A program made the translations under genes and the position numbers. The notes under the pieces were generated by a model, which made no database searches, had not been told where the DNA came from, and saw only the letters and a program-made list of their open reading frames with translations. From Fidelibacterota bacterium (lineage in GTDB: Bacteria; Fidelibacterota; Marinisomatia; SCGC-AAA003-L08; TS1B11), in NCBI GenBank assembly GCA_004124875.1, contig SCKJ01000013.1, positions 1 to 35,987 of the forward strand: a stretch of 35,987 nt of DNA, read 5' to 3'. Positions 1 through 7,960 of the stretch are shown here, one piece after another. Within the stretch, counting starts at the first letter, position 1; each line of letters starts with the position of its first letter.

Positions 1-101
1 AGGCTTTTATAACCGGACCAGAAAGCACTCAACGCTGGGATATAGATCCCCAGTCGAGTATGAAAACATGAAGTTCAAACAGGCAATATGACTTCTCGTA
101 G

Positions 102-452
102 TGTCCACTTTTTTGTAGCAAGATCAGACACCGGTTTTGGGAGGGGGAGAACCTACTGAGATCAGTGTTCGTGGGGATCGGCTTGGGGCGTCATTCTTAT
201 GAGGCCTATCCTAAACGTGATAAAGGTATCGGCATCATGTTATCAGTCGGCGCGCAGGCCAGGGTTTGGCGACTGACGGGCGACCTGCGCTTTCTTCGCT
301 CACCCGGCCTAGGCAATATCATCCCGTTGGCCACCTTGGAATATCAGCCGAATAGCTTCAAGGAAGCATGGATTATAGGTGCCATTGGAGGAGTAACTGC
401 ATTGGTATTCACTGTGTTATTTTACCTGGGGCCCTATTTGGGTCCCCCTTAG
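102..452 (+). CDS. Unrecognised protein fragment with C-terminal membrane segment
   Basis: The frame is open from base 102 after a stop; the first plausible start is a GTG at 165, giving 95 residues, and no good ribosome binding site precedes it. The N-terminal two thirds alternate polar and hydrophobic residues, as in a beta-barrel or beta-rich domain. The last 30 residues (AWIIGAIGGVTALVFTVLFY) look like one membrane helix. I do not recognise the family. It stands alone beside other fragments, so it may be the 3' end of a broken gene rather than a functional one. Confidence 0.3.
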   Translation, partial: CPLFCSKIRHRFWEGENLLRSVFVGIGLGRHSYEAYPKRDKGIGIMLSVGAQARVWRLTGDLRFLRSPGLGNIIPLATLEYQPNSFKEAWIIGAIGGVTALVFTVLFYLGPYLGPP

Positions 453-921
453 CATACGGAATGTCATACACGCTTCCTGAATATCCCTCCCCCTCCCCTT
501 TATTTCTGATATGCAGGAACCCTGCTCTGATAACAGGGGCCAGGTAGTGGAATATCGAGGTTCCTTGGTAGCTAGAGAGGGTCCTTTTTACCCCATAATA
601 TTGCAATGACTTTTGGTATCCATTGGCGCGTCCTGTATATTCAGTCAAACCACTTTACTAACTAGATGTCCCAACTGTACGTCGCCGAAGCAGGCCGGGA
701 TCATTGAGATTGGCGTAGGTTTCGGGAGTGTCCGCATCCTGCCATTCCAAATCACCCATGTCAATCCCGCCCCTGGTTCCCTCAATCATTGCAGCGTTGC
801 AGGCACCGGCTAGATATTTTGCTTCATTTTTGGGTTTCCACATGGCACAACGGCATCTGCTCTTGTTGCGGCAACAGTCAAAATCGACAACTCGTGGCTT
901 AGGGTGTGACTTGTAACGTCA
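453..921. other. Gene-poor stretch, no supported gene
   Basis: No frame here carries a recognisable domain or a start with a ribosome binding site. The minus strand is open from about 900 down to 658 (61 residues from the Met at 843, ending RRRTVGTSS). It has a fairly protein-like composition, but I cannot match it to any family. It could be another remnant like its neighbours. Confidence 0.4.
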
Positions 922-1393
922 GTGATTCAGGCCGAATCATTGATCTACCGCGAACCACAACTCGTATCCGTAAATAATTTTGAACAATTAGAGGCTTTTA
1001 ATTTGGGTTTGGTTTCACCCCTGGATGGTACCGTAATGAGCATCAGGGATGGAGGGATCAGGCTCAAATCGCGCGATAAAGGTACCGTAGCGGTAGTTTA
1101 CACGCCGAAAAATAGTACCTTTAAACAGGGGTTCGTTCATCAATTCTGAGGTGCGTGTCAAGACAGGGGACCGAGTTTCTAAAGGACAGTTATTGGCCCA
1201 AAACAACTACACGTTAGGGGCGGCTCTGGCTCTGGGCACCAATTTGATCACCGCAAGCATGCCCTACAGAGGATTGGCGCATCATAAATGGTTACTAATT
1301 TCCCGATTAAGTTGCCCGTGGGTGGAACCCCTAATCCAGATTTGTGATCCCCATCACATGCCCTCGCTGTTTGATTGCGCCGTTGATGTGTGA
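922..1393 (+). pseudogene. RpoB-like (RNA polymerase beta subunit) fragment, frameshifted
   Basis: Two consecutive frames read as one stretch of an RNA polymerase beta-subunit-like protein. Bases 922-1141 encode a segment with SPLDGTVMSI and end at FVHQ. The homology resumes in the next frame around 1142 with VKTGDRVSKGQLLA, then LALGTNLITASMPYRG and LLISRL (to about 1309). This follows the order of the conserved beta-subunit region that in intact proteins reads roughly VKVGDxVxKGQxLA - ELALGxNxxVAxMPxxGYNxEDxIxIS. The acidic pair of the FED signature is lost (LAHHKW here). Only about 130 of the usual 1,100 or more residues are present. A frameshift near 1140 and the loss of homology after 1309 mark it as a dead fragment. 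The form with a VDG-type insert could equally come from a divergent phage-type beta subunit. Confidence 0.55.
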
Positions 1394-1499
1394 GTATTAC
1401 ATTCGCCAATTCTGCCAGAATAAAACGTTATAGTCGTCAAAACAACCCCTCCGGACGATCCAGCTGTCTTGAGAGTCGGATGGGTAAAGGATTTGATGG

Positions 1500-1868
1500 G
1501 TGCGATACTGTAGACGATCCATATTCCTCCTCCTCTTACCGATGACCCTTGCCGCCCAGGTCACCGACGGCACCGTTAAAAGCTTCCAGAAAATCAGCGA
1601 TACTGACGGCAACTTCACCGCCATGCTGGAGGATTCCGACTACTTTGGCGTCTCGGTAGCCACATTAGGTGATCTGGATGGCGACTCCGTTCCCGATCTG
1701 GCTGTGGGTGCCTATTTTGATGATGATGGCGGCAACAACCGGGGCGCAGTATATATCTTGTTCATGAATGTCGACGGCACGGTGAAGTCCCACCAGAAGA
1801 TCAGTGCAATCGAGTGCTACCGCCCTCGGTTGCCCATTCATGGCATTGCGTACCGTCATTCCCGATAA
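1500..1868 (+). pseudogene. Truncated FG-GAP (integrin-alpha-like) repeat secreted protein
   Basis: The GTG start at 1500 follows AAAGGA at 1486-1491 with 8-base spacing. It gives a clear signal peptide: basic start RYCRRS, hydrophobic core FLLLLPMTLA, likely cleavage near AAQ. Residues about 49-100 form one FG-GAP repeat, with the calcium-binding GDLDGDSVPDLAVGA motif and then GAVYILF. FG-GAP proteins normally carry several such repeats over hundreds of residues. Here the reading diverges after the second TVKSHQKIS, and the last 20 residues match nothing, so the gene appears cut after one repeat. Proteins of this kind are exported surface proteins, often type IX secretion cargo in FCB bacteria. 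The upstream signals are intact, so a short secreted peptide could still be made. Confidence 0.65.
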
Positions 1869-1874
1869 TATGAC

Positions 1875-1903
1875 TTGACATTATGCTAATATTGAGTTAC
1901 CAT
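1875..1903 (+). promoter_or_regulatory. Probable sigma70-type promoter
   Basis: A perfect TTGACA (1875-1880) is followed after 17 bases by TACCAT (1898-1903), four of six matches to TATAAT. Transcription would start near 1910, about 30 bases before the GTG of the TolB-like gene. AAGGA at 1924-1928 would be its ribosome binding site. FCB bacteria often use divergent promoters, so the match is suggestive only. Confidence 0.5.
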
Positions 1904-1939
1904 TGTTAAACAACTTTTTCTGTAAGGACACCGCAAGCT

Positions 1940-2995
1940 GTGCGCCTACTCGTTACAGGGTATCTTATCGCTCGGCGGACCCAACGGTCCATGCGCCGTA
2001 GCGCCATGAGGTGTCATTCTCCCTGCTCGCCTTTGCTGACCATGGTGATCATCGCTTTTGCAGCCCTCTGCACTGCCTGCAACAATGAGCCCCTGTACAA
2101 TGACTCTCCGCTTCAAGACGACACCGATAAACCGCTGACCGGAAAGATCATCTTCAGTGCCAAGCGGGACGGGAGCGACTACCACCAGATCTACACCGTG
2201 AATGCCAACGGCTCCGACCTACAGCAGATTACGTCCTTCACTGACATTAACGCCTACTACCCCAGTTGGTCACCTGGTAGAGATGAAATTGTGTTTCAGT
2301 CCGATACGGAAATCTTCAGAAACGCAGGGGCATTTATTCTATACAGGATCGCCGCAGATGGTTCCGGTCTGCAACGGGTTAAGAAGGATTCACTGTCTTT
2401 CGTAATGGGAAGCAGACCGGTATGGTCCCCTGTAGGTGACATGCTGGCATATTTCACTTGTCCCCGGAGCAATTGCAGGAATCTTTGGGTCCGGGACATG
2501 GAGCAGGGCTGGGCGCAGGGTTTCGGACGGGGCGCGTATCCGGCCTGGTCATCGGACGGCGCGATGCTTGCGGTAACTGCCTATGACGCCGAGACTGAGC
2601 TTATGCAGGTATTCATTGAAGCGGACTTTTTTCGCGGCAACTTTCTGGGTGTGCGCCTCACCATGACCTTTACCGATAAACAGACTCCTGTCTGGTCGCC
2701 TGATGATAGCCGTATCGCCTTTATTTCCGGCAGTCAGATAATGATCCATGACCTGAACTATCGCGAAGATGATGAACTGACACCGGTAGATAATCCCGAT
2801 GGAAGGGAACCATTTGAGCTTCACGCTTGGGTTGCCGATGAAAACGCGGAATATCTGCTGGCCACCTTTGAAGACAAAGCCAATCTCCACTACAGAAAGT
2901 ATTACCTCTATGCCGTCTATGCGCGGAGCGGAGAACTGAGTTTAATCGTGCCCGATTCCACCTTGCGGGGAGCCGACTGGCACATGCCACAGTGA
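1940..2995 (+). CDS. TolB-like / PD40 beta-propeller lipoprotein
   Basis: The protein is probably exported and anchored in the periplasm or outer membrane. The hydrophobic stretch MVIIAFAALCTAC near residue 35 looks like a lipoprotein signal with the modified Cys at its end, although Cys at -3 is not the usual lipobox residue. Several WD40-like PD40 repeats follow (IIFSAKRDGSDYHQIYTVNA, SPSWSPG-like YYPSWSPGRDEIVF, PVWSPVGDMLAY, AYPAWSSDGAMLAV, PVWSPDDSRIAF), building one six-bladed propeller. TolB-type propellers bind partner proteins; no enzyme motif is visible. GTG at 1940 has an AAGGA 11 bases upstream; ATG at 1991 or 2006 would give a more normal n-region, so the start is uncertain. It sits alone downstream of a good promoter, followed at once by a small type IX cargo remnant. 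Confidence 0.75.
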   Translation: MRLLVTGYLIARRTQRSMRRSAMRCHSPCSPLLTMVIIAFAALCTACNNEPLYNDSPLQDDTDKPLTGKIIFSAKRDGSDYHQIYTVNANGSDLQQITSFTDINAYYPSWSPGRDEIVFQSDTEIFRNAGAFILYRIAADGSGLQRVKKDSLSFVMGSRPVWSPVGDMLAYFTCPRSNCRNLWVRDMEQGWAQGFGRGAYPAWSSDGAMLAVTAYDAETELMQVFIEADFFRGNFLGVRLTMTFTDKQTPVWSPDDSRIAFISGSQIMIHDLNYREDDELTPVDNPDGREPFELHAWVADENAEYLLATFEDKANLHYRKYYLYAVYARSGELSLIVPDSTLRGADWHMPQ

Positions 2996-3018
2996 AATCC
3001 AAGTTAGGAGAACCTGAA

Positions 3019-3243
3019 ATGATGAGAAAAACTGCCCTTGGATGTTTGCTGGTTTATTTGCATATGGGTAATGTCCGCGGTCAGATACGACCCAATCCCC
3101 TTCAGCATGCGGCCTAGCGGGGGTTTAAGTCCCAGCATGGACAGGAATGGCAGCTGCGCTGGAATACCAAGACCGGCATCTACATCGCCCGCTTAGTCAT
3201 GCCGCAGTGCACCAGGTCCATCAAGATGGTACTGCTGAAGTAG
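3019..3243 (+). pseudogene. Type IX secretion cargo remnant: signal peptide joined to C-terminal sorting signal
   Basis: ATG at 3019 follows TTAGGAG with good spacing. The first 32 codons encode a signal peptide (MMRKTALGCLLVYLHMGNV) and stop at TAG 3115-3117. The same frame continues to 3243 and ends with TGIYIARLV...TRSIKMVLLK, a textbook end of the type IX (Por) C-terminal sorting domain, whose consensus is roughly SGVYxxRL...KMxLLK. The middle of the protein, normally hundreds of residues, is missing and one in-frame stop separates the two ends. This looks like a cargo gene collapsed by internal deletion. It implies that the organism has, or had, a type IX-like system. Confidence 0.7.
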
Positions 3244-3607
3244 TGACCCAATGGTTGGATTCAGGAGGTAACATGGGAAATATGGTGAGTATTGGGAGAG
3301 CAAGGTCGGAAATCTTGTGAGTTACAGGAGTAATCATCTGAATTTGAATTATGATTTAGCCAAGCTGCGGGCCATGGAGAAGGTGAGTATCATGAGTCGC
3401 TCAGCAACCTGAAGCCCGTTGATGCCTATGAAGGTTGGGAGCCAACAAATCCGGAACAGGTGGGAAAAGATCAAACGAAGGACGCTTCAGCTGAGGCGTC
3501 AGCTAAACCTTGGGAACACGAAATGTGGCTCTTAGTTCTAGGCCAGAGCAGCTCCCATTGCTTTGATGCCCTACACCAGCAGGAGGAATAACATACTTAA
3601 TCTTATA
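3244..3607. other. Remnant-containing intergenic stretch
   Basis: ATG at 3273 with a strong AGGAGG just upstream opens only a 15-residue peptide ending at 3320. A second frame is open from 3355 to the TAA at 3591 without a proper start codon (contains VDAYEGWEPTNPEQVGK). It is protein-like but matches no family I know. The combination of a good ribosome binding site, a shifted frame and a long open tail suggests a decayed small gene. Nothing resembling a terminator for the minus-strand glycan block was seen here. Confidence 0.35.
3481..3500. repeat. 20-base near-perfect palindrome
   Basis: GACGCTTCAGCTGAGGCGTC equals its own reverse complement except for one symmetric pair. The flanks (CAAACGAAG before, GCGTCAGCT and AACACGAA after) recur in shortened form at 26515-26549, so this may be a copy of a small dispersed element or a protein-binding site. 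It has no T-run and is not a terminator. Confidence 0.4.
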
Positions 3608-4603
3608 TTACTTAGTTTCAATCAGCCAGTCTTTCAACCCTTCCTCTAGAGAATATTTCAATCGATACCCGTCTTCTGCCAGTTTTTCCCCAATAACGTT
3701 TGTAGAGACCATCAATTTTCTTACCCTGTCAGGATTTAGGGAACTGTACCTTTTGCCAAATAATTGGGCAATAGACGAAATGAGCCGGCTGGCGGTCAAA
3801 AGGATCCAGCCGGGGATGATTAGGAATGAAGATCGCTTTCGTATGACTTTAGCAACTGTGCGGGAGATTTCCTCAATGGCATGAGGATGGGGATAGACTA
3901 GATTATATAGTGTAAAGGTGTCATCATTCTCGCCAAATCTATATAGTAAGTAGGCCACATCCTTGACGTAGATAGATGCTTTTTTCGTGTCTTTTCGGCC
4001 CGGATAAAAGAAGTACCCCCCTTTTATCCCCCGGTAAAGGCGGGTGAAGTTAGCGTCTTCATCCTCACCATAAATGATACCGGGCCTGACGATAGACAGT
4101 CGCTTGTCCGTGCCTCCTGCAAGCCACAGTTTGTGAATATATTCGGCCGCGAGCTTGGAAATGCCATATGGATTGTCGGGTTGGGGCAGGGAATCCTCCC
4201 TTTTTTCATCTTCAGAGGCTCCATACACTGCCATCGTGCTTGTAAATACGAGCGTCTTGCAGCCTATCTCATCTGCGAAAGCGCAAATGTTCTCTGCGCC
4301 ATTAATATTTGTTTGGAAATAATCCTCGTGGGGAAACCCCGGTATTTTTGAAAGGGCCGCCAAGTTATAAATGGCTAATTCACCACCGGAGAATTCTGCC
4401 GGAAAGGCTTTTGGATCGATGGGTTGACGTACATCGGATATTATGTAAGTCACCTGATCAGCATCCCAGACAGGAGGCACCAAGTCGGCTATCAATATCT
4501 GCTTGTAGAAACCCTGACTTAATAAATGACGCACCAGGTGCCGACCGACGAAACCTGATCCGCCAAAGACAATAGCCGACTTCATTTCAGTGTGTTGACT
4601 CAT
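3608..4603 (-). CDS. NAD-dependent epimerase/dehydratase (extended SDR)
   Basis: This is a 331-residue extended SDR of the GalE/WcaG type, acting on a nucleotide sugar in the cytoplasm. The NAD-binding loop GGSGFVG is at 14-20, the TSTMAVYG serine strand at 121-128 and the catalytic Tyr-x-x-x-Lys (YGISK) at 146-150. A full substrate domain follows. The substrate (UDP-hexose, UDP-HexNAc or a 4-keto sugar) cannot be read from the sequence. Its ATG overlaps the stop of the upstream glycosyltransferase in an ATGA, so the two are translated together. It is the last gene of the 17-gene glycan block. A hydrophobic patch near residues 258-276 (SSFLIIPGWILLTASRLI) resembles membrane-proximal epimerases of O-antigen clusters. 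Confidence 0.85.
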   Translation of the reverse strand: MSQHTEMKSAIVFGGSGFVGRHLVRHLLSQGFYKQILIADLVPPVWDADQVTYIISDVRQPIDPKAFPAEFSGGELAIYNLAALSKIPGFPHEDYFQTNINGAENICAFADEIGCKTLVFTSTMAVYGASEDEKREDSLPQPDNPYGISKLAAEYIHKLWLAGGTDKRLSIVRPGIIYGEDEDANFTRLYRGIKGGYFFYPGRKDTKKASIYVKDVAYLLYRFGENDDTFTLYNLVYPHPHAIEEISRTVAKVIRKRSSFLIIPGWILLTASRLISSIAQLFGKRYSSLNPDRVRKLMVSTNVIGEKLAEDGYRLKYSLEEGLKDWLIETK

Positions 4604-5562
4604 TGCCGATGAACTTGGCCGTGCCCATTCGTTGCCATATTTTCTTCAGTCCAGTATGATTTCTGGGAACTGAGCGTCCGTTTGAGCCACAGTGGAAATC
4701 TCAGACCATAAAATCCCACCCGGAATCCCACCCATTTGACGAGTGTCTGAATGCAGGCATAGGGAATGAGCAGCGGGTTCGATATAAGAAGTTTTCGCAG
4801 CAATCCCGTAAAGTAAGCTGCTCCCCGCTTCTCGGCGTTGCCCACCATCTCCTGAACCCAGGGACGCTCAGCCCGCACATAGCCCGTATCAAAGTAGCGT
4901 TGAAATTCTTGAAGTAGGGTATACCGATGCGAGTGTTTGGCTTCTGCCTGCGCAACATATGCGATTTTGTATCCCTTGGAGAGCAACCTTGCCACAGCAA
5001 AATAATCTTCATTGGTTAAAACTGAGGGGAAGCCGCCAATCTCGTCAAGGGCCGTATTGTCCCACGCCGCACAGCTGTTGGAGCAGAAAAATGTATACAC
5101 ACCGTACTGCGCAATGTCATCCATGCCCCTTAGTTGAGATTGGGGTCCGTAGTTGAACTCGCGAGGATAGCGCTCAAATATACCGCTCTGGTCATGGGGC
5201 AGCTGGCGGGCATAGCAAACTGCGGCACGACTCTCTTTGATCGGCTCCACCAGGCGTTCAAAGGTGCCGGCATCAACCGCAAAGGCATCCTGCGTCAACA
5301 AGATGGCAATATCCGTACCCAGTTGCCGACGGGCCACGTTGCGCGTCGCGCCGTGATTGAACGACCCGCGTGGAATAATCAATACCTCAACACCCATCTC
5401 CCGGGCAATGCTGACGGTTGCATCATCAGAGGATGAGTCGACCACCAAAATCTTGTCGAGCATTTTCGCCCCGAGCAGCGGTGTCAGGCAATCTCGGAGG
5501 GTTCCCTCGGCGTTCAGGGTAACAATCGTGGCGCCAACCGTCATCTGCCTGGGTTCGCTCAC
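4600..5562 (-). CDS. Family 2 glycosyltransferase, rhamnosyltransferase-like
   Basis: This is a GT-A fold family 2 enzyme. The nucleotide-sugar site opens with VGATIVTLNAEG, the VVDSSSDDAT strand follows, and FNHGATRN is the signature seen in RfbF/RgpF-like rhamnosyltransferases. The TNEDYF segment supplies the late acidic ED pair. It would add a deoxyhexose or related sugar to the lipid-linked repeat on the cytoplasmic face of the membrane. The frame is open up to 5631, but a GTG at 5562 with GGA five bases upstream lies just after the stop of the preceding gene (5571). It avoids a 60-base overlap, so I prefer it (about 320 residues). The 3' end overlaps the epimerase start by four bases. 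Confidence 0.82.
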   Translation of the reverse strand: MSEPRQMTVGATIVTLNAEGTLRDCLTPLLGAKMLDKILVVDSSSDDATVSIAREMGVEVLIIPRGSFNHGATRNVARRQLGTDIAILLTQDAFAVDAGTFERLVEPIKESRAAVCYARQLPHDQSGIFERYPREFNYGPQSQLRGMDDIAQYGVYTFFCSNSCAAWDNTALDEIGGFPSVLTNEDYFAVARLLSKGYKIAYVAQAEAKHSHRYTLLQEFQRYFDTGYVRAERPWVQEMVGNAEKRGAAYFTGLLRKLLISNPLLIPYACIQTLVKWVGFRVGFYGLRFPLWLKRTLSSQKSYWTEENMATNGHGQVHRQ

Positions 5563-5570
5563 ATCTATCC

Positions 5571-6677
5571 TCAAGCACGCATCTGTAGCTGGGGCCATAC
5601 GGCCTGTAGAGCGGCTGTTAGCTGGCGGCACATGGCATCAGCGGAGAATTTTTCCACCAGCAGTAATCCCCGATCTATGCGCGATTGGAGGTCGGCGCGA
5701 TGGTCCAAGGTTGCAAAAGCTGTAGCCCAACTGCTGTCGTCCTGCAAGTTAAAATATATAGGTACGTCGCCCAAGTTTTCACGGAACACTTCCAGGTCGG
5801 ACGCAAGCACCGGAATGCCGCAGGCGATCGCCTCATATAGTGGGAGTCCGAATCCTTCATTAAGGGATGGGTGTACAAGGGCTGCCGCCTGCTGGTACAG
5901 GGTGATGAGTTCTTCTTCTGGCACACGGGCTATGAACTCAACCCTCTCTGTAATTTCCATTTGCGCTGCCCGATCGCTGAGGAATTGCCGGTATTGTGGA
6001 TTGTTGCAGAGGATTTTTAGTCTAAAGCGACGACTCCACAGATCGCAGTGGTCAATGAGTGCTTCAATGTTCTTGTGGTTCCAGTTCGCCCCAATTACCA
6101 GCAAATATTCGCCGCCGCTTTTCGGGGTCTGACTCAGGGGCGAGAAGCGCGATAAATCGACCACGTTGCCCACCACGTGTACTTTTTCAGCAGGGACCCC
6201 ATACACCTCACAAATCTCCTTCTTAACCAGTTGAGAGACGGTCAAAATGCCATCCAGATGCTTTGCAGTTCGCGGCAGCAAATAGCGGAAATAGACCTGC
6301 TGCATGATGCTATCGGGATTGTAATATGGCCTCAAATCATGGATCGTGATAATCTGTCGCATGGTACCGGGGATGGCATGGTGAGTGGGAGAGATGATTG
6401 CGTCACCCCTCGTCCTGAATGAGAATTTGCTATAGAAGTACCAGAGTAGAGGGCGGAGGCGTGACACCTTGGTCTCTATGCCCAATATTCCCGGTACATA
6501 TTCCATTTCAAGACCGTTCACTTCACCGAACTTTCTGGTGGTAACCAATCGAGCGCCTGGTACCAGCCGGGCGATGCATTCAGCCATGGCCCTGGCATAT
6601 ACGTACATCCCCGTAGCGCTCTGGCCAATGCGGGAGGCATTAATTGTAAGCTGAGTAAAATCTTCAGTTAGCATCAT
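5571..6677 (-). CDS. Family 4 glycosyltransferase
   Basis: This 368-residue GT-B enzyme is a retaining glycosyltransferase of the GT4/RfaB type. The donor-binding domain carries LLVIGANWNHKN near 192-203 and the diagnostic E-x7-E segment EGFGLPLYEAIACGIPVLAS from residue 274. The N-terminal acceptor domain includes ITIHDLRPYYNP. It transfers a sugar to the growing lipid-linked oligosaccharide in the cytoplasm. The start overlaps the polymerase-gene stop by four bases (ATGA). A second Met follows directly, so the start could shift by one codon. The sugar specificity cannot be determined. Confidence 0.85.
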   Translation of the reverse strand: MMLTEDFTQLTINASRIGQSATGMYVYARAMAECIARLVPGARLVTTRKFGEVNGLEMEYVPGILGIETKVSRLRPLLWYFYSKFSFRTRGDAIISPTHHAIPGTMRQIITIHDLRPYYNPDSIMQQVYFRYLLPRTAKHLDGILTVSQLVKKEICEVYGVPAEKVHVVGNVVDLSRFSPLSQTPKSGGEYLLVIGANWNHKNIEALIDHCDLWSRRFRLKILCNNPQYRQFLSDRAAQMEITERVEFIARVPEEELITLYQQAAALVHPSLNEGFGLPLYEAIACGIPVLASDLEVFRENLGDVPIYFNLQDDSSWATAFATLDHRADLQSRIDRGLLLVEKFSADAMCRQLTAALQAVWPQLQMRA

Positions 6678-7960
6678 GTTAGTGAACTCCGTGCCAGGGT
6701 TGGCTGCCCAACGGCGGATGGGCTATATACGTAGAAGCGATGGACGAGATAGAGGCCCGTGATGAGCCCGAAGTTGACCATATCCATGACAATTCCCCCG
6801 ATGCCCGCGCTGAACATGGGGATGGAAGCCAGGCTCAAGAATATCATGAAGTAAAACGGATTGGCACGCTCCTTAAGTGAGCGCTCGGCAGCCCCAAGAA
6901 TGTAGGCATAGAAAAATGTTTTTACGGCGAGAATCAGCGCGCCAAACAGACCGAAGTCGGCATAATAGGGCCCGAACAGGCCAAAAGAGGGGGCGCCGGC
7001 AAACATGGCAGTCCTTTCAGGAAAGATCTGGTAAGCCAACACAAAGTGACCGTATAACAGCGGTTTATCGGGAAACAAGAACCTGGGAATAAGCGAATAG
7101 ACGTTGTTCTCAAAAGCCAGCTTGCCCATGTAAAATCGATCCAGTTCATCGATCATGATGGCAAAGGTCAGATTATATTCCGAAAAGTTCATAAACCCGG
7201 CGAGGATCTTAATGGTATTGATACCACCTTCCCACAGGCTAGGAGAAAGCATAAAATAAATACCCATTAGCGCCGCAAAACCGAAAATTCCCAGCCCTAC
7301 AAGCCGCCTGAATGAGACATATCTGTTCCCCACCACAATGGAATGCAGCACCCAGATGATAATCATCATTACCAGCAGCGATTTCGAGCCGATGACGTAT
7401 ATGATGGACATAGCGATGATCAGTGGAATAATCCGGCGCCGCGCAACGGAAAGGGAGGTGACCAGATAGAGCCGCGTGAATGCCGCCAGGCCGAAAGTGA
7501 GTGGGCCAAACCCGAGCCGCGTCTTTACGTAGGCGCCGCGCGGATTCAGCAGCGTTTCAAAGCCCACAATGCTTAAGTAAATAAACCATATAAGGATCGA
7601 CAACCCCAGCAATACCATTGAAAGCCGACGCACCTGCGGCCATCTGATGTCATCAAACAGGACGAGACGCTTGCCATAGCCCTTCAGGTATCCATAGGAC
7701 ATTGCGGCGTACCAGGAGACCATGAACAGCGTGATGATGTAGAAGTTGGCGGGATTAATTGCGAACGGCTTGGGAAAACCGTAGTAGAGCTGGGGATTGG
7801 TCCATACCCAGGCCATGGGCATCACCAGATACATGAGAATCATCACCGCAGTCCACATGGAAAGTCCGTTAACGTAATTCCCCCGTTTACGGCTTACATA
7901 AATGTAGGCCGCCAGAATAAAGGCGAGGGTAAATACCTGATTATAGAGTATCGTGGTCAT
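6674..7960 (-). CDS. Wzy-like oligosaccharide repeat-unit polymerase
   Basis: A 428-residue polytopic inner-membrane protein with about 10-12 hydrophobic segments, starting with MTTILYNQVFTLAFILAAYIYV. It has one large loop before the C-terminal helices (SLIPRFLFPDKPLLYGHF). This is the layout of O-antigen/capsule repeat polymerases, which join flipped repeat units in the periplasm. Wzy proteins share little sequence, so the call rests on topology, the PRFLFPDKP loop and the position directly after the Wzx-like gene, overlapping it by 20 bases. It is one of three export genes in the block (Wzx, Wzy, Wzz). Confidence 0.75.
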   Translation of the reverse strand: MTTILYNQVFTLAFILAAYIYVSRKRGNYVNGLSMWTAVMILMYLVMPMAWVWTNPQLYYGFPKPFAINPANFYIITLFMVSWYAAMSYGYLKGYGKRLVLFDDIRWPQVRRLSMVLLGLSILIWFIYLSIVGFETLLNPRGAYVKTRLGFGPLTFGLAAFTRLYLVTSLSVARRRIIPLIIAMSIIYVIGSKSLLVMMIIIWVLHSIVVGNRYVSFRRLVGLGIFGFAALMGIYFMLSPSLWEGGINTIKILAGFMNFSEYNLTFAIMIDELDRFYMGKLAFENNVYSLIPRFLFPDKPLLYGHFVLAYQIFPERTAMFAGAPSFGLFGPYYADFGLFGALILAVKTFFYAYILGAAERSLKERANPFYFMIFLSLASIPMFSAGIGGIVMDMVNFGLITGLYLVHRFYVYSPSAVGQPTLARSSLT

